A DNA stretch of 42,718 nucleotides from Deltaproteobacteria bacterium (lineage in GTDB: Bacteria > Myxococcota_A > UBA9160 > UBA6930). Shown here one piece after another: positions 35,928 to 42,718 of the stretch; the stretch's first letter is position 1, and every line of letters begins with the position of its first letter. The notes under the pieces are model-generated. The model did not search any database and was not told where the DNA came from. It saw only the letters and a program-made list of their open reading frames with translations. The position numbers and the translations under genes were made by a program. The stretch is taken from NCBI GenBank assembly GCA_029261795.1, contig JAJDAP010000020.1, positions 1-42,718 of the forward strand. Direction: 5' to 3'.

Positions 35928-36355
35928 CCCGTCCCGTCGGCGGCCGTACAACGCGCGAGGAAGCTTCGCGGTGAAACGATCTCGGCGCCGTGGTGGCGCG
36001 CCCTGTCCGCGAGCTTTCGGTCCGCGGTTACCACGACCACGCTGTCCGGCGGTTCGCTGCGGCGCACTTCCTTGAGCAGCCAGTCGTCGGCATCCGGCGC
36101 GAAGACGATACGGAGACCGTCGGCCTCCGCTTCGGTGTCGGTGTCGTCGATCGGGCGCGGGCCGTCGAACACGATGCAGAGGCAGACCTCGGGATCGTCG
36201 AAGCCGCGCGCGCGTTCGAGCAACCGGTCGCGTGCCTCGCCCTCCCACCAGGTTCCGCGCTCACGGCCGCGCAGGACACCTGTGTGGAGGACATTGAATC
36301 CGTCGACCAGCCAACGTCTGGCCTGCGGTGCTTCCGTACGCGAGGATTGGCTCAT
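35924..36355 (-). CDS. NYN-domain (YacP/Rae1-like) putative endoribonuclease
   Basis: A 143-residue PIN-like nuclease domain. WLVDGFNVLHTG carries the first acidic residue and Asn, LCIVFDGPRP the second Asp, and PDSVVVVTADRKLADRARHHGAEIVS the C-terminal TADRxLAxxA block. Bacillus Rae1 of this family cuts mRNA on the ribosome. ATG 36355 is chosen because the sequence upstream in the open frame is not family-like. Its stop overlaps the end of the dehydrogenase gene by four bases. Confidence 0.85.
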   Translation of the reverse strand: MSQSSRTEAPQARRWLVDGFNVLHTGVLRGRERGTWWEGEARDRLLERARGFDDPEVCLCIVFDGPRPIDDTDTEAEADGLRIVFAPDADDWLLKEVRRSEPPDSVVVVTADRKLADRARHHGAEIVSPRSFLARCTAADGTG

Positions 36356-36509
36356 GGCGCTGCGATGATAGGGAGCCGCCTGGCAGCCGGGCTGCCCCAG
36401 CGATGGCGAAGCCCAACCAGAGACTGGCTCCGACGATGGCCAGGGTCTGCAACGCGCCTCGGAGCAGAGCCTGAAGGGCACGAAAATTCGACGGATCGGT
36501 TCGTTCCAT
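36261..36509 (-). CDS. Possible small single-helix membrane protein (tentative)
   Basis: An 82-residue frame that starts ATG 36509 with AGGA about eight bases upstream and has one plausible membrane helix (about 18-38, LQTLAIVGASLWLGFAIAG). Its last 95 bases overlap the start of the NYN-domain gene in another frame, and the C-terminal part looks like shadow sequence. It may be a real small gene whose end I misjudge, or chance. Apart from this, the gap 36356-36690 holds only the candidate promoter. Confidence 0.25.
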   Translation of the reverse strand: MERTDPSNFRALQALLRGALQTLAIVGASLWLGFAIAGAARLPGGSLSSQRHEPILAYGSTAGQTLAGRRIQCPPHRCPARP

Positions 36510-36618
36510 CGCCAGATCCTGGCGGATCGCCGTGTCAGGATCGGTCGCAGACAGCGGGTGGAAACGGGGCACCGGAGCTGCGGAAACCCGGTCTCGATCA
36601 GGGGAAACCCCCTCGAAA

Positions 36619-36650
36619 TTGACTGGCGGGTCAGCTGGCCGTGATAGAAT
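36619..36650 (+). promoter_or_regulatory. Candidate promoter of the secreted hydrolase-like gene
   Basis: TTGACT (36619-36624) and TAGAAT (36645-36650) resemble sigma-70 -35 and -10 elements, but the 20-base spacer is longer than the usual 16-18. It is placed about 40 bases before the start ATG 36691. Confidence 0.28.
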
Positions 36651-36690
36651 GAGCGGCCCGGGAGCGGTCCGGGCTTCCACGGGAGATCTC

Positions 36691-39102
36691 ATGCCGAAAC
36701 GCTCCTCGCTCACCTTGCTGTTGCTGCTCCTGGCCCTCGGCCTGGCCGGCAATACCTGCTCGCCCTTCGGCGGTGTCGCGCCTCGGGAACTGGTCGTCCA
36801 CGCGCCACTCCAGGACGTGCTCACCACGAACCCCGTCTACGTCGAGGTCGCGGTCCCGGGGAACCTGCAGGCCGGCAGCTACGAACTGCGGGTCGATGGC
36901 ACGCTGGTTCCGCTGGATTCACTCACGGCCGAGCGGGCCAGCGTCACGCTGACCAGTCTCGCCGACGGCCCGCACATCGTCGATGTGTCGGCGGCTTCGG
37001 GCGTCGGTCCCTGGGAAGCCAGCATCGCGTTCAACACCATCACGCTCCAGTCGCCGGGCGAGTGCGAGATCCTGAACGGGGTAGAGTGCATCCTGCCGTA
37101 CCCGTCCTCGCGGTTCTTCGAGCCGGCTCCGACACCGAACGGTGTCAAGGTGGTGTTCGGCGCCAACACCTTGCCGACCGTGACGCGCCTGGTCCTCCCC
37201 GGCGGAACCCGTCCGGTCGATCCGGCGCCATTCCTCCAGAACGACGGCTTCAGCCCGACCACGCACGCTTTGATGCATTTCCCGGCCGGGGTCGATCTCG
37301 TCGCGTCCGACGCGCCGCGGATCGACCCGATCACGCGGAGCTACGACGCGCGCGGTCTCGATACCGATTCGCCGACGCTGTTGATCGAGTGGGAGAGTGG
37401 CGCACAGATCAACCATTTCGTCGAGAATGATGTCAGGCCGAATGCCGCGCCCGATCGCGTGTTGACGATCCTGCGACCCGGGGAGTCGCTATTGCCCGGT
37501 AAGCGTTACATCGTGGTGGCGCGCAACCTGCTCGATCCGAGCGGTCAGCCGGTCGAGGCGGAAGCGGTCTTCGCCGCGATCCGCGACCAGGCGCCGAGTG
37601 ACCTGACCCCGGTCGCCGAGACGCGCACGCGGCTGATTCCGGTGCTCGAGCGCCTGATCAGTCTCGGGGTGGATCCCTCGGAACTTGTGCTCGCCTTCGA
37701 TTTCACCGTGATGAGCGACCATTCCCTGACCCACGAACTGCTCTCGATGCGCGACCAGTCGCTCGCCTTCGTCGATCAGGCCATCGACGCCGGCATCGCC
37801 ACGTTCACGGTGGACCAGATCACCGACGTCAACCCGGGCTGCACGGATCCGGACATCGCGATCTGGCGGGAGGTCCGCGGTACGTTCGAAGTGCCGCTCT
37901 TCCTCGACAAGGACCTATTCACAGAGCGCGCCGAGATTTCGTTCCTGATGCGGGATTCCGAAGGCACTCCGGTCTGGAACACGCTGACCCACGCGCCCTA
38001 TGGCGTCTCGATCCCGTGCAGCGCGCTCACGACACCGCTGCCGAAGGCCATCCTGGGCCATGGCCTGTTCGGCGAAGGGCCGGGCCTCGTCTCGGGCATT
38101 GCGGCCGCGCCAGGCTTCGCCGGGTTCGAGCGCGTCGCCGCCGCCACCAACTGGTCCGGCCTCTCCCGTGAGGAGACGCAGCCGAACCTGCTGCAGAGTT
38201 TCATCTTCAAGATCAACGGCGACCCCGATGTCTTCGAGGCGTTGCCGGATCGCTTGCGCCAGGGCATGACCAACACCCTGGTGCTCGCGCGCATGCTGGA
38301 GCGAGGAGCCTTCAACCTCGACCCGGCCTTCCAGAACGCAAGCGGGCAGGGCACCATCGACCCTGGGGCAGAGACGACCTACCTCGGCATCAGCCTCGGC
38401 GGCGTGATGGGCACCCTGTTCGCGGCCGTCTCACCGGACGTGGTTCGGCTGAATGTCGACGTGCCCGGCATCAGCTTCCCGCTGCTGCTCTACCGCTCTA
38501 CGCAGTTCAACCAGTTCGAGGCACTCCAGACCACACTCAACCCCGATTCGATGATCCAGCAGATTCTCGTCGAGACGTCGGGTTCGCTCTGGGCACGGGG
38601 GGAGCCTGCGGGTTATGTCGGCCACATCAGCGGCAACACCCTGGCGCCGCTGCCCGGCGTGCCGCCCAAGCAGATGCTGGTGACGGCCTCGCTCTACGAC
38701 CAGCAGGTCACGAACCTGAGTTCGCAGATGCTGGCTCGGAGCCTTCGGATTCCGATGCTCGAGGGCTCGATCATGACCGGCTTGCCGGGTATCCCGGACG
38801 CCGTGGGCCCGCAGACTTCGGGCTTCATCGTCTACGACACGGGAGCGCTCGACATCAACAACCCTGCCCATCTGCCCTTCATCGCCCCACTCGGCAACGA
38901 GCAGCCGGTCCAGTCGATCTGCGATCCCCACACGCAAAGGACAGGGATTCCCGCCTCGGTGGCCCAGCTCCAGGGCTTCTGGGAGACCGGCGTGATTTCC
39001 AACTTCTGCAGTGACGATGGCGTCTGCAACGCCTCCGAGCCGAACGAGATCAACGGAGGCGCGGCGACGCCGTGCGACCCTGTGCCGCCGCCGGTGCCGT
39101 AG
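36691..39102 (+). CDS. Large secreted alpha/beta-hydrolase-like protein of unknown function
   Basis: An 803-residue exported protein. The signal peptide (about 5-20, LTLLLLLLALGLAG) is followed by NTCSPFGG; the Cys could be lipidated, but the lipobox is not canonical. An Ig-like region (about 35-120) precedes a large domain with PSSRFFEPAP. The later part has ILGHGLFGEG (possible oxyanion-hole loop) and LGISLGGVMGTLF with candidate nucleophile Ser568. The C-terminal CSDDGVCNASEPNE segment resembles short calcium or cysteine motifs in myxobacterial exoproteins. ATG 36691 has GGGAG six bases upstream. Probably a lipase or esterase-like lipoprotein; substrate unknown. Confidence 0.78.
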   Translation: MPKRSSLTLLLLLLALGLAGNTCSPFGGVAPRELVVHAPLQDVLTTNPVYVEVAVPGNLQAGSYELRVDGTLVPLDSLTAERASVTLTSLADGPHIVDVSAASGVGPWEASIAFNTITLQSPGECEILNGVECILPYPSSRFFEPAPTPNGVKVVFGANTLPTVTRLVLPGGTRPVDPAPFLQNDGFSPTTHALMHFPAGVDLVASDAPRIDPITRSYDARGLDTDSPTLLIEWESGAQINHFVENDVRPNAAPDRVLTILRPGESLLPGKRYIVVARNLLDPSGQPVEAEAVFAAIRDQAPSDLTPVAETRTRLIPVLERLISLGVDPSELVLAFDFTVMSDHSLTHELLSMRDQSLAFVDQAIDAGIATFTVDQITDVNPGCTDPDIAIWREVRGTFEVPLFLDKDLFTERAEISFLMRDSEGTPVWNTLTHAPYGVSIPCSALTTPLPKAILGHGLFGEGPGLVSGIAAAPGFAGFERVAAATNWSGLSREETQPNLLQSFIFKINGDPDVFEALPDRLRQGMTNTLVLARMLERGAFNLDPAFQNASGQGTIDPGAETTYLGISLGGVMGTLFAAVSPDVVRLNVDVPGISFPLLLYRSTQFNQFEALQTTLNPDSMIQQILVETSGSLWARGEPAGYVGHISGNTLAPLPGVPPKQMLVTASLYDQQVTNLSSQMLARSLRIPMLEGSIMTGLPGIPDAVGPQTSGFIVYDTGALDINNPAHLPFIAPLGNEQPVQSICDPHTQRTGIPASVAQLQGFWETGVISNFCSDDGVCNASEPNEINGGAATPCDPVPPPVP

Positions 39103-39276
39103 GGAACCAACGCGCCACACGAGGGATACCGGACAGACCGCTGGCCATCCAACGCCCATGAAAAGGCCGCCTCTGGGTAGTTCCGAGACGATCCGACTCG
39201 ATTCCGATCCGGCGAATTGCTACACCCTGTGGCCCACCCGGGACGCTCCAAGCGCCTGGAATTTCAGGGAGATCCC

Positions 39277-41001
39277 GTGGTAGACGTGGTTCGTCATGAC
39301 GTCGTGATCGTCGGTGGCGGTGGTGCCGGGCTTCGTGCCGCCATTGCCGTCGTCGAAGCCGATCCGACCGCCAGTGTCGCTCTCGTCTCGAAGGTCTATC
39401 CGATGCGGAGCCATACGGTCTCGGCAGAGGGCGGTGCCGCTGCTGTTGCGCGCGCTGACGACTCGCTCGAGATGCATGGCTACGACACGGTGAAGGGTTC
39501 GGACTTCCTGGGCGACCAGGATGTCATCCAGTATTTCGTCGAGGAGGCTCCGAAGGAGCTTTCCCAGCTCGAGCGCTGGGGTTGCCCGTTCAGCCGCAAC
39601 GAAGACGGCACCGTCTCGACGCGCGCCTTCGGGGGCATGACGACCAAGCGCACCTGGTACGCGACCGACAAGATCGGTTTCCACATGCTGCACGCGTTGT
39701 TCCAGACTTCGATGAAGTACGACAACATCGTGCGCCTCGACGAGCACTTCGTCACGAAGCTCCTGGTCGAAGACGGCCAGTGCGGCGGCGTCGCGGCACT
39801 CGATGTTCGTACTGGAGAGATGAAGGCCATCCTCGGCCGCTCGGTGATTCTCTGCACCGGCGGCGGCGGCAAGGTCTGGCCCTTCACGACCAATGGCAAC
39901 ATCAAGACCGGTGACGGTATGGCGCTCGCCTACCGCGAGGGCGTGCCGCTCAAGGACATGGAGTTCGTCCAGTATCACCCGACGGGCCTGCCCGGTACCG
40001 GCATCCTCATCACCGAAGCCACGCGCGGTGAGGGGGGCTATCTGATCAACTCCGAGGGCGAACGCTTCCTGACGACGCGCGACTACGGTGTCGGTACCAA
40101 GGCGGAACTGGGCCCGCGGGACATGATCTCGCGTGCCATCATGCTGGAAGTTCGCGCCGGTCGCGGTATCAAGGTGCCCGGGAAGGTGGGCGAATACGCG
40201 CACCTCGATCTGCGCCATCTCGGTGAGGAAATCATCGACAGCCGGCTCCCGTTCGTGCGGGAACTTTCGCGAACCTACGCGAACGTCGATCCCGTCCACG
40301 AGCCGATTCCGATTCGCCCGGTGCTCCACTACATGATGGGTGGCGTCGACGTCGATATCGACGGCAAGGCGAACCTCGATGGGCTCTACGCGGCCGGCGA
40401 GACCGCGTGTGTTTCGCTGAACGGCGCCAACCGGCTGGGCTCGAACTCGCTGACCGAGTGCCTGGTCTTCGGTGCGCGCGCCGGCCAGCACGCGATCGCG
40501 CAATCGAAGGACACCTCGGAGATCGCCGAGTCGAAGCTCGTGGCCCAGGCCGACGCCGAGGGCGGGCGCATCGCTGACCTACGTGGCAAGAAGGCCGGCT
40601 CCGAGACGATCTCGGGTGTGCGCGAGACGCTTAACGACATCATGGAAGAGGGCACCGGCGTCTATCGCGATCAAACGCGCATGGCGAAGGCGGTCACCGA
40701 CCTGGCGGCACTGCGTGCCCGCTATGACGCGATCAGCCTCTCGGACACGAGCAAGGTCTTCAACACCGAGATCCTCGCAATGATGGAATTGCGGAACCTG
40801 CTCGACGTGGCCGAGACCGTGGCCACGGGCGCGGTCAACCGCAAGGAGAGCCGCGGCGCTCACGCCTGCGAGGACTTCCCCGACCGAGACGACGAGAACT
40901 ACCTCCACCACTCCCTCGTGTACCGCGAAGAAAGCGGGACGCGCTTCGATACGAAGCCAGTCACGCTCGGGAAGTGGGAACCCGTGCTACGGAGCTACTA
41001 G
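39277..41001 (+). CDS. frdA: Fumarate reductase/succinate dehydrogenase flavoprotein subunit
   Basis: Interconverts fumarate and succinate on covalent FAD. The 574-residue chain has the dinucleotide motif VIVGGGGAGLRAA (11-23), H46 in MRSHTVSAEGG for covalent FAD, and QYHPTGLPGTGILITEATRG (the QYHPTGLPG wording is closer to Frd than Sdh). The active-site Arg region and LHYMMGGVDVD and GANRLGSNSLTECLVFG are present. GTG 39277 has GGGAG about seven bases upstream; the frame continues upstream without a family-like sequence. The subunit order A-B-C-D is that of Escherichia fumarate reductase. The 174-base gap before it holds nothing recognisable. Confidence 0.93.
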   Translation: MVDVVRHDVVIVGGGGAGLRAAIAVVEADPTASVALVSKVYPMRSHTVSAEGGAAAVARADDSLEMHGYDTVKGSDFLGDQDVIQYFVEEAPKELSQLERWGCPFSRNEDGTVSTRAFGGMTTKRTWYATDKIGFHMLHALFQTSMKYDNIVRLDEHFVTKLLVEDGQCGGVAALDVRTGEMKAILGRSVILCTGGGGKVWPFTTNGNIKTGDGMALAYREGVPLKDMEFVQYHPTGLPGTGILITEATRGEGGYLINSEGERFLTTRDYGVGTKAELGPRDMISRAIMLEVRAGRGIKVPGKVGEYAHLDLRHLGEEIIDSRLPFVRELSRTYANVDPVHEPIPIRPVLHYMMGGVDVDIDGKANLDGLYAAGETACVSLNGANRLGSNSLTECLVFGARAGQHAIAQSKDTSEIAESKLVAQADAEGGRIADLRGKKAGSETISGVRETLNDIMEEGTGVYRDQTRMAKAVTDLAALRARYDAISLSDTSKVFNTEILAMMELRNLLDVAETVATGAVNRKESRGAHACEDFPDRDDENYLHHSLVYREESGTRFDTKPVTLGKWEPVLRSY

Positions 41002-41003
41002 CG

Positions 41004-41750
41004 ATGGCCAACCAGCAAACGAAGACCATCGTCGTCACCCGGTTCGACCCGGATGTGGACGAGGTGCCGAAGACCCAGGAATACGAGATTCCGGTCGAAG
41101 CCGACTGGAAGGTCCTCGACGCGCTCAACTACATCAAGGATCACGTCGACCCCACGCTCTCGCATCGCTGGTCGTGTCGCATGGCCGTCTGCGGCAGCTG
41201 CGGCATGAACGTGAACGGCGTGCCCAAGCTCACCTGCAAGCAGGCACTGTCGGACTACGGTGATCGCGTCGAAGTGCAACCCCTCGCGAACTTCCCGGTG
41301 GTGCGCGATCTCGTGGTCGAGGTCGACGGCTTCATGGAGAAGTTCAAGAAGGTGAAGCCCTGGATCATCGAGGCCAAGGAGGCCGCGGTCACAGAGGGCA
41401 CGAATCGCCAGAGCCACGCCGAACTGATGGACTTCAAGCAGTTCAGTATGTGCATCAACTGCATGCTTTGTTATTCGGCTTGCCCAGTCGTCTCGAACGA
41501 GCCGGATTTCCTCGGGCCCGCGGCCATCGCCCTCGGGCATCGCTACAACCAGGATACGCGCGATCACGGCAGCGCCGAGCGCAACGAGATCTTCCGGGAC
41601 GATGGCGGCGTCTTCAGTTGCTCCTATGCGAACGAGTGCGCAGAAGTCTGCCCGAAGAGCGTTGATCCGTCCGGCGGGATCCAGCAGGCCAAGCTGAACA
41701 ATGTCCTCGACTGGGCCCAGGGCTTCGTCGTGCGGCGGGGAGAGAACTAG
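41004..41750 (+). CDS. frdB: Fumarate reductase/succinate dehydrogenase iron-sulfur subunit
   Basis: Carries electrons between FAD and the quinone site. The 248-residue chain has C58, C63, C66 and C78 for [2Fe-2S], C150, C153, C156 and C216 for [4Fe-4S], and C160, C206 and C212 for [3Fe-4S]. Spacing is that of Escherichia FrdB/SdhB, with no ligand missing. It starts two bases after frdA and ends one base before frdC. Confidence 0.95.
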   Translation: MANQQTKTIVVTRFDPDVDEVPKTQEYEIPVEADWKVLDALNYIKDHVDPTLSHRWSCRMAVCGSCGMNVNGVPKLTCKQALSDYGDRVEVQPLANFPVVRDLVVEVDGFMEKFKKVKPWIIEAKEAAVTEGTNRQSHAELMDFKQFSMCINCMLCYSACPVVSNEPDFLGPAAIALGHRYNQDTRDHGSAERNEIFRDDGGVFSCSYANECAEVCPKSVDPSGGIQQAKLNNVLDWAQGFVVRRGEN

Positions 41751-41751
41751 C

Positions 41752-42195
41752 ATGAGCGAGCTTCGCCCTCGCCTGGACGCGATGCGTCCCTCGAAGCCCG
41801 GTTCCACCCGGACCGCAGACCCGCGACCGCCGGATCAGTTTCCCGGGAAGGGGAACTACTTCGGCTACATCGCCTTCGGTCTCGGGAGTTCGGTGATGCT
41901 GCTGGTCTCGATGAACCTGCTGCGCTCGATCTGGGCCCTGATGGAAGGCGAAGCCGCTTTCCGCGCCTTGATGGACAGCTTCGGGCACCCGCTCTACGTG
42001 CTCTTCCACACCATCGCGTTCGCGTGGTTGGTGTGGGTCGCGCTGCGTTTCTTCTCGTTGTTCCCGAAGACCCAACCCTTCCGCATGGGCCCGTTCCAGC
42101 GGCCGGCGGACGGAGTCCTGGTCGGCGGGCTTTACGCGATCTTCGCCGGGGCCACGGTCGTGGTCTCGGCCATTCTCGCCGGAGCGATCTTCTGA
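41752..42195 (+). CDS. frdC: Fumarate reductase membrane anchor subunit C
   Basis: A 147-residue membrane protein with three helices (about 38-58, 78-102 and 120-145). A proline-rich cytoplasmic start (TRTADPRPPDQFPGKGNYFGY) is followed by the FrdC-like core with LYVLFHTIAFAWLVWVALRFF. With FrdD it forms the quinone-binding anchor. No clear pair of axial histidines for heme is visible across the two anchors, consistent with the heme-free D-type complex. Its stop overlaps the frdD start by one base (TGATG). Confidence 0.85.
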   Translation: MSELRPRLDAMRPSKPGSTRTADPRPPDQFPGKGNYFGYIAFGLGSSVMLLVSMNLLRSIWALMEGEAAFRALMDSFGHPLYVLFHTIAFAWLVWVALRFFSLFPKTQPFRMGPFQRPADGVLVGGLYAIFAGATVVVSAILAGAIF

Positions 42196-42554
42196 TGCGC
42201 ACGCTGATGCTCAAGCTCGAGCCCATCATCTGGGGCCTGTTCGGCGGCGGCATGTTCGTCGGTTCGCTGCTGTTGCCGGCGTGGTTGCTCGTGGTCGGAA
42301 TTCTGGCACCGGCCGGCCTGATTTCGTCGAGCGCCGTCAGCTACGACCACGTCTATGCCTTGGCGAGCCACCCGATCGGGCGGCTCGCGTTCCTGGCCGC
42401 CATCGCGCTTCCGCTCTGGGCGGGCGCCCACCAGCTCCGCCACATCTTCCTCGATTTCGGCGGGTTGCATCGCGACGGCCTGGTCGGCGGAATCGTCTAC
42501 GGGCTAGCCCTCGTCGGCAGCCTCCTAGGCATCGTCGCCGTCGTCAGCCTCTGA
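42195..42554 (+). CDS. frdD: Fumarate reductase membrane anchor subunit D
   Basis: A 119-residue membrane protein with three helices, the same length as Escherichia FrdD. LEPIIWGLFGGGMFVGSLLLPA, then ASHPIGRLAFLAAIALPLWAGAHQLRHIFLDFG (the His-rich loop typical of FrdD) and a final helix GLVGGIVYGLALVGSLLGIVAVV are visible. ATG 42195 overlaps the frdC stop. Six bases after its stop begins palindromic repeat copy 3; its last 64 bases recur in reverse at the window edge. Confidence 0.88.
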   Translation: MRTLMLKLEPIIWGLFGGGMFVGSLLLPAWLLVVGILAPAGLISSSAVSYDHVYALASHPIGRLAFLAAIALPLWAGAHQLRHIFLDFGGLHRDGLVGGIVYGLALVGSLLGIVAVVSL

Positions 42555-42718
42555 CCTCAGAGCGGGGACGGACTCCTCAAGTTTCAACTCTGCAAGTTTC
42601 CCTGTGGGGAAACTTGCAGAGTTGAAACTTGAGGAGTCCGTCCCCGCTCTGAGGTCAGAGGCTGACGACGGCGACGATGCCGAGGAGGCTGCCGACGCGG
42701 GCTAGCCCGTAGACGATT
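42491..42718. repeat. 228-base inverted repeat reaching the window edge, with a reverse copy of the frdD end
   Basis: Bases 42491-42602 and 42607-42718 are reverse complements except at 42511/42698 and 42527/42682. The outer part of the right arm (42655-42718) is the 3' end of frdD, stop included, on the minus strand. This is either a foldback formed by the assembler or a chimeric molecule at the perfect palindrome, or a true second frdD copy converging on the first. The two mismatches include one that would change Leu to Arg. Confidence 0.88.
42561..42648. repeat. Palindromic repeat, copy 3
   Basis: Perfect 42-base arms (42561-42602 and 42607-42648) around the four-base loop TGTG. The outer arm begins AGCGGGGACGGACTCCTCA, identical to copy 1 for 19 bases, then diverges. 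It follows frdD by six bases and could act as its terminator. The symmetry does not stop at the element boundary. Confidence 0.88.

Noticed and set aside
39220..40503. 427-codon minus-strand frame opposite frdA
   Set aside because: Antisense shadow; no recognisable motif.

Overview
The window is high-GC, gene-dense DNA from a bacterial chromosome, probably an uncultured aerobic or microaerobic lineage of the former Deltaproteobacteria (Myxococcota-, Desulfobacterota- or Binatota-like). This placement is inference from gene content: a diaminopimelate aminotransferase (DapL) lysine route, two putative coenzyme F420-family proteins, a DUF374 acyltransferase, a caa3-like oxidase cluster with a separate diheme cytochrome c, Escherichia-type FrdABCD, and a large secreted hydrolase-like protein. 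No rRNA, tRNA or CRISPR was found.

Layout. 1-3447 (minus): an overlapping three-gene cassette for a NapC-like five-heme cytochrome, a monoheme cytochrome c and a PQQ- and heme-containing alcohol dehydrogenase cut by the left edge. 3515-7394 (plus): a luciferase-like F420 oxidoreductase, dapL, an enoyl-CoA isomerase and a short 3-hydroxyacyl-CoA dehydrogenase. 7476-10524 (minus): ettA, a beta-hydroxyacid dehydrogenase and a PPOX protein. 10544-12701: a cobalamin-binding-type protein facing a SCO lipoprotein with a fused CusF-like domain. 12867-15817 (plus): two paralogous membrane histidine kinases, the first lacking the phospho-accepting histidine. 15860-18705: a crotonase and a glucuronokinase-like GHMP kinase, divergent from an amidohydrolase-fold protein that lacks its metal ligands. 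18706-21717: a REP-associated transposase remnant, then a nuclease-family protein, a DUF374 acyltransferase and an EamA permease. 21832-28493 (plus): heme A/cytochrome oxidase assembly and structural genes with two subunit-III-like proteins and two very small membrane proteins. 28522-30020: a complete IS4-family element with a 10-bp target duplication. 30014-36690: an NTF2-like protein, DUF169, leuS, a PEP synthase regulator, a D-2-hydroxyacid dehydrogenase and a NYN nuclease. 36691-39102: a secreted alpha/beta-hydrolase-like protein. 39277-42554: frdABCD.

The most unusual structure is a family of perfect palindromes beginning (A)GCGGGGACGGAC. Copies lie at 7396-7476 (between convergent stops), 21705-21764 (forming the first codons of the permease gene) and 42561-42648 (after frdD). 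A degenerate REP-associated tyrosine transposase gene at about 18935-19320 is a plausible past mobiliser. At the right edge the third palindrome continues into a reverse-strand copy of the end of frdD, giving a 228-base inverted repeat that is either an assembly foldback or a real inverted duplication.

Functionally the window is dominated by electron transfer: alcohol oxidation feeding c-type cytochromes, copper delivery (SCO), heme A synthesis and the terminal oxidase, and a quinone-linked fumarate reductase/succinate dehydrogenase. Acyl-CoA and amino-acid metabolism genes and an accessory layer of IS and palindromic repeats make up the rest.
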